This document shows positions 61,831-64,000 of a stretch of 64,000 nucleotides of DNA, in pieces. The position numbers and the translations under genes are program-made. Source of the stretch: Actinotignum timonense (lineage in GTDB: Bacteria; Actinomycetota; Actinomycetes; Actinomycetales; Actinomycetaceae); the NCBI RefSeq assembly GCF_030216305.1, contig NZ_JASOKT010000001.1, forward strand, positions 62,001 to 126,000, given 5' to 3'. Every line of letters starts with the position of its first letter. Within the stretch, counting starts at the first letter, position 1. The notes below the pieces were generated by a model, which saw only the letters and a program-made list of their open reading frames with translations, did no database searches and was not told the DNA's origin.

Positions 61831-64000
61831 TTAGCGGCGCACAGCAGGGGTATCCGTTCCGTTACCGTCCCAGTCCCCGAGGAAGACCGCATCGCCGTGC
61901 CGCCCGTAGGCGAGCGTTGTTTCAGCATCTCCTCCGGTGAGGCGGTTGGTGATGTGGAAGGTGTTTCCGCGGCGCACCGCAAAGGTATCCTTGCCGTCTG
62001 CGTCGAAGTCTCCGGCGAAGACCTGGTCATCGGCGCGTCCGTAGGAGAAGACCTGCTCAGCATTCCCGCCAACGAGCGAGTTCTGGACGTAGAAGGTGTT
62101 TCCGCGGCGCACCGCGAAAGTATCCTTGCCATCCCCGTCGAAGTCTCCGGCAAAGACCTGGTCATCGGCGCGTCCGTAGGAGAAGACCTGCTCAGCATTC
62201 CCACCAACGAGCGAGTTCTGGACGTAGAAGGTATTCCCGCGACGCACCGCGAAAGTATCCTTGCCATCCCCATCGAAATCACCCACGAGGACTTCGTCAC
62301 CTGCACGCCCATAGGAGAACACCTGCTCAGCATTCCCACCAACCAGCGAATTCTGGACGTAGAAGGTGTTTCCGCGGCGCACCGCGAAAGTATCCTTGCC
62401 ATCCCCGTCGAAATCACCCACGTAGACCTCGTCACCAGCGCGCCCGTAAGAGAAGACTACGGAGGCAACGGTCGCCGTCCAGTTATTGGAGACGAAGAAG
62501 GTATTGCCGTGCGCGGCCGGGGGAGTGGCCGGCTTGCTCGGCTCCGCGCTCGGTTCCGGATCTTCGCTCGGCTCGGGCGCCGGAGGTTCGTCCGTGGGCT
62601 CCACGCTCGGAGTAGGAACCGGGGTCGGTTCCGGAACGGGCGTGGGTTCCGGCTTGTCACTCGGGCTCGGCGCCGGCTCGGCCGGCTCCACCGAAGGCGT
62701 CGGCACCGGAGCGGGCGTGGTCGGATCGACCGTCGGCTCAACACTCGGAGTCGGTGCGGGAGCAGGAGTCGTCGGCTCAACGCTCGGAGTCGGTGCGGGA
62801 GCGCTCGGCTCCGGCTTCTCGCTCGGGGTAGGCTCCGGCGTGGGCGTCGGCTGCGGCGTTGTGCATTCCTTGACGCAGAAGGGGGCGGTTACGAAAGTTT
62901 CTTCACTGGAGCTGCGGGTGAAACCGGGAAGGGTCTCACCGCTCGGCTCCGTTGTTCCCCCGCCGGTACCCTTCACGACCCGCAACTCGAAGACATAGCG
63001 ACCCGGGGCGGCCGCGGTGCGCGTCGTCGCCGAAGCAGATTCGAGGTAGGTACCGTCCCAGGCGAAGCGCCCCAGATCGGTACGGCCCACACCGTCCTCG
63101 CTATGCACCACGTTATTTTCCGAAACTGGGGCGCCCTTCGAGCCGTCCTCGTTGGCGTGGAAGACCCGGATCTCCAGCTTCTGTACCGGGGAATCAATAT
63201 GGTATTCCACCACCGGAACCGCGCCGTTGGTGTAGTCCATGGCGTAGGCGAAAAGCTCGGAATTGGGAGCGTTGGAGTACTGCGCACCCTTGTCCAGGCA
63301 CTCACCCTTGTAGATGGTGGCCGGGTTGGGGCAGGCAATGAGCTTGGTCAGCGAGGGCGGATCGTAGGCGAGTAGATTCGCCAAATCCGGGCGCTTCTGG
63401 GCGATATCCGGGCGAATATCCTTGACCTTCCACGTGGTGTGGAGGAATTGCAAAGCATTTTCGTAATCGCCCTTGAGGCCCGCAAAAGGCACCTGGTAGG
63501 TGGAATTATCATCGCCGTGGGCCACCACATAACCGCCGTAAATCGCGCCCTCGGGCACATTCGTCGGATCGGTGACCGAGACCTGTACCTGGGCATCCGC
63601 CCCGGGCTGCACCGTCACCTGCGCGGGGTTAATCGCCACCTGCGCATCGGTCCCGTTGTAGGTGGTGAAACGATCGTGCGGCCCGCTGGTGGCGCGCACG
63701 TGAGTATCCGCCGTGAAGGTGTAGGTGACGGACGCTGCCGAGGCGTTGTGCACGGTGAGCGTCGTCGTTTCCTGCACGTCCGAATCGCCCAGCGAAATCT
63801 TCGCGGGCGTGATCGCGGTGGGAGCCCCGCCGCCATTCGTGCCCGGTTCCGTGACCGCAGCGAGGGCCGCGGGCAGATTCACCAGGCCGGCACCCTGGCG
63901 GTGGGTAGCGAGCTTCGGGGCATCCGCGCTGCCGTCGACGGTGACCGGGTCGGCGGTATTCTGCAAGGCTGTGCGCACCTGGGCCGGCGTGAGCTTCGGG
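61831..64000 (-). CDS. subtilisin-like (S8) exported peptidase, C-terminal part
   Basis: The gene runs off the window, so only the last 722 codons are seen. It begins inside the end of a subtilase domain ([15 protein letters not shown], then [13 protein letters not shown]), with the catalytic residues outside. Next is a fibronectin-like domain of the C5a-peptidase type ([19 protein letters not shown]), a further domain with two cysteine-containing segments, a Pro/Glu/Thr-rich linker of about 120 residues (PTPSVEP repeats), and five FG-GAP/VCBS-like repeats of 45 residues ending the protein. No LPXTG sorting motif is present. It is probably secreted and wall-associated through its repeats (inference). 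Confidence 0.88.
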   Translation of the reverse strand, partial: PKLTPAQVRTALQNTADPVTVDGSADAPKLATHRQGAGLVNLPAALAAVTEPGTNGGGAPTAITPAKISLGDSDVQETTTLTVHNASAASVTYTFTADTHVRATSGPHDRFTTYNGTDAQVAINPAQVTVQPGADAQVQVSVTDPTNVPEGAIYGGYVVAHGDDNSTYQVPFAGLKGDYENALQFLHTTWKVKDIRPDIAQKRPDLANLLAYDPPSLTKLIACPNPATIYKGECLDKGAQYSNAPNSELFAYAMDYTNGAVPVVEYHIDSPVQKLEIRVFHANEDGSKGAPVSENNVVHSEDGVGRTDLGRFAWDGTYLESASATTRTAAAPGRYVFELRVVKGTGGGTTEPSGETLPGFTRSSSEETFVTAPFCVKECTTPQPTPTPEPTPSEKPEPSAPAPTPSVEPTTPAPAPTPSVEPTVDPTTPAPVPTPSVEPAEPAPSPSDKPEPTPVPEPTPVPTPSVEPTDEPPAPEPSEDPEPSAEPSKPATPPAAHGNTFFVSNNWTATVASVVFSYGRAGDEVYVGDFDGDGKDTFAVRRGNTFYVQNSLVGGNAEQVFSYGRAGDEVLVGDFDGDGKDTFAVRRGNTFYVQNSLVGGNAEQVFSYGRADDQVFAGDFDGDGKDTFAVRRGNTFYVQNSLVGGNAEQVFSYGRADDQVFAGDFDADGKDTFAVRRGNTFHITNRLTGGDAETTLAYGRHGDAVFLGDWDGNGTDTPAVRR
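61834..62508 (-). repeat. five 135-bp (45-residue) FG-GAP/VCBS-like repeats
   Basis: Units at 62374-62508, 62239-62373, 62104-62238, 61969-62103 and 61834-61968. Each encodes a block beginning GNTF and ending [15 protein letters not shown] with a YGR motif in the middle. The three central units are nearly identical in DNA; the first and last diverge. In the fourth a D-A-D replaces D-G-D, and in the last the block reads [15 protein letters not shown]. The D-x-D-x-D pattern suggests calcium binding. Confidence 0.9.

Noticed and set aside
61897..63375. 492-codon plus-strand frame opposite the protease gene
   Set aside because: It mirrors the repeat and Pro-rich linker of the minus-strand gene, giving an Arg/Gly-rich artefact.

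Overview
The window is a high-GC (about 60%) chromosomal segment of an actinobacterium, most likely of the family Actinomycetaceae (inference). The grounds are WhiA, a GarA-type FHA protein, two MerR-type regulators of the Rv1828 and Rv1830 kind, OpcA, actinobacterial gene order (rpsA-coaE-uvrB, uvrA-uvrC-rapZ-yvcK-whiA-gapA-pgk-tpiA-secG, xerD-parA-scpA-scpB-rluB-tyrA-cmk-der), frequent GTG starts, candidate leaderless promoters, and a secreted subtilase with C-terminal FG-GAP/VCBS-like repeats. No phage, insertion sequence, integrase island or CRISPR array was seen. Genus and species cannot be fixed from the sequence alone.

Layout. 1-5654: rpsA tail, coaE, a GntP permease with a hexose-phosphate mutarotase, and uvrB. 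5655-8040: a yybP-ykoY (manganese) riboswitch driving a TerC protein, then a bile-acid/sodium symporter-like gene on the minus strand. 8079-19761: uvrA behind a candidate LexA box, uvrC, rapZ-yvcK-whiA, then gapA, pgk-tpiA and secG. 19857-24866 (minus): tkt, zwf and opcA, without tal or pgl. 25055-32433: xerD-parA-scpAB-rluB-tyrA-cmk-der.

32538-43544 is accessory. It holds an IclR regulator divergent from uxuB-uxuA-eda-kdgK (fructuronate to pyruvate plus glyceraldehyde-3-phosphate), a decayed DUF6688 gene, azlCD, a fused double ABM-domain monooxygenase, an unknown membrane protein, and a TetR gene broken in a G6 tract. ppc follows on the minus strand. 46739-52331 is a deoxyribose module: a frameshifted SorC/DeoR regulator followed by deoC, a FucP-type permease, a DUF4432 protein and a ribokinase-family kinase. 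Two tandem acidic paralogues of unknown function, a DUF981 gene pair and tRNA-Pro(GGG) come next.

54996-61669 is the conserved garA-merR-merR locus, split by a purine cassette (NCS1 permease, adenine-deaminase-like amidohydrolase, adenosine/adenine-deaminase-like protein). Both deaminases depart from canonical active-site motifs. The window ends inside a subtilisin-like exported protein with five 45-residue repeats.

The most unusual points are the divergent purine-deaminase cassette, three broken genes (two of them regulators with single-base lesions), an operator-like motif shared by gntP and the distant uxu operon, a riboswitch that appears to mask the terC ribosome-binding site, the tandem acidic paralogues, and a TAAGCT -10 box placed 6-7 bases before the start codons of coaE, uvrB and uvrA.
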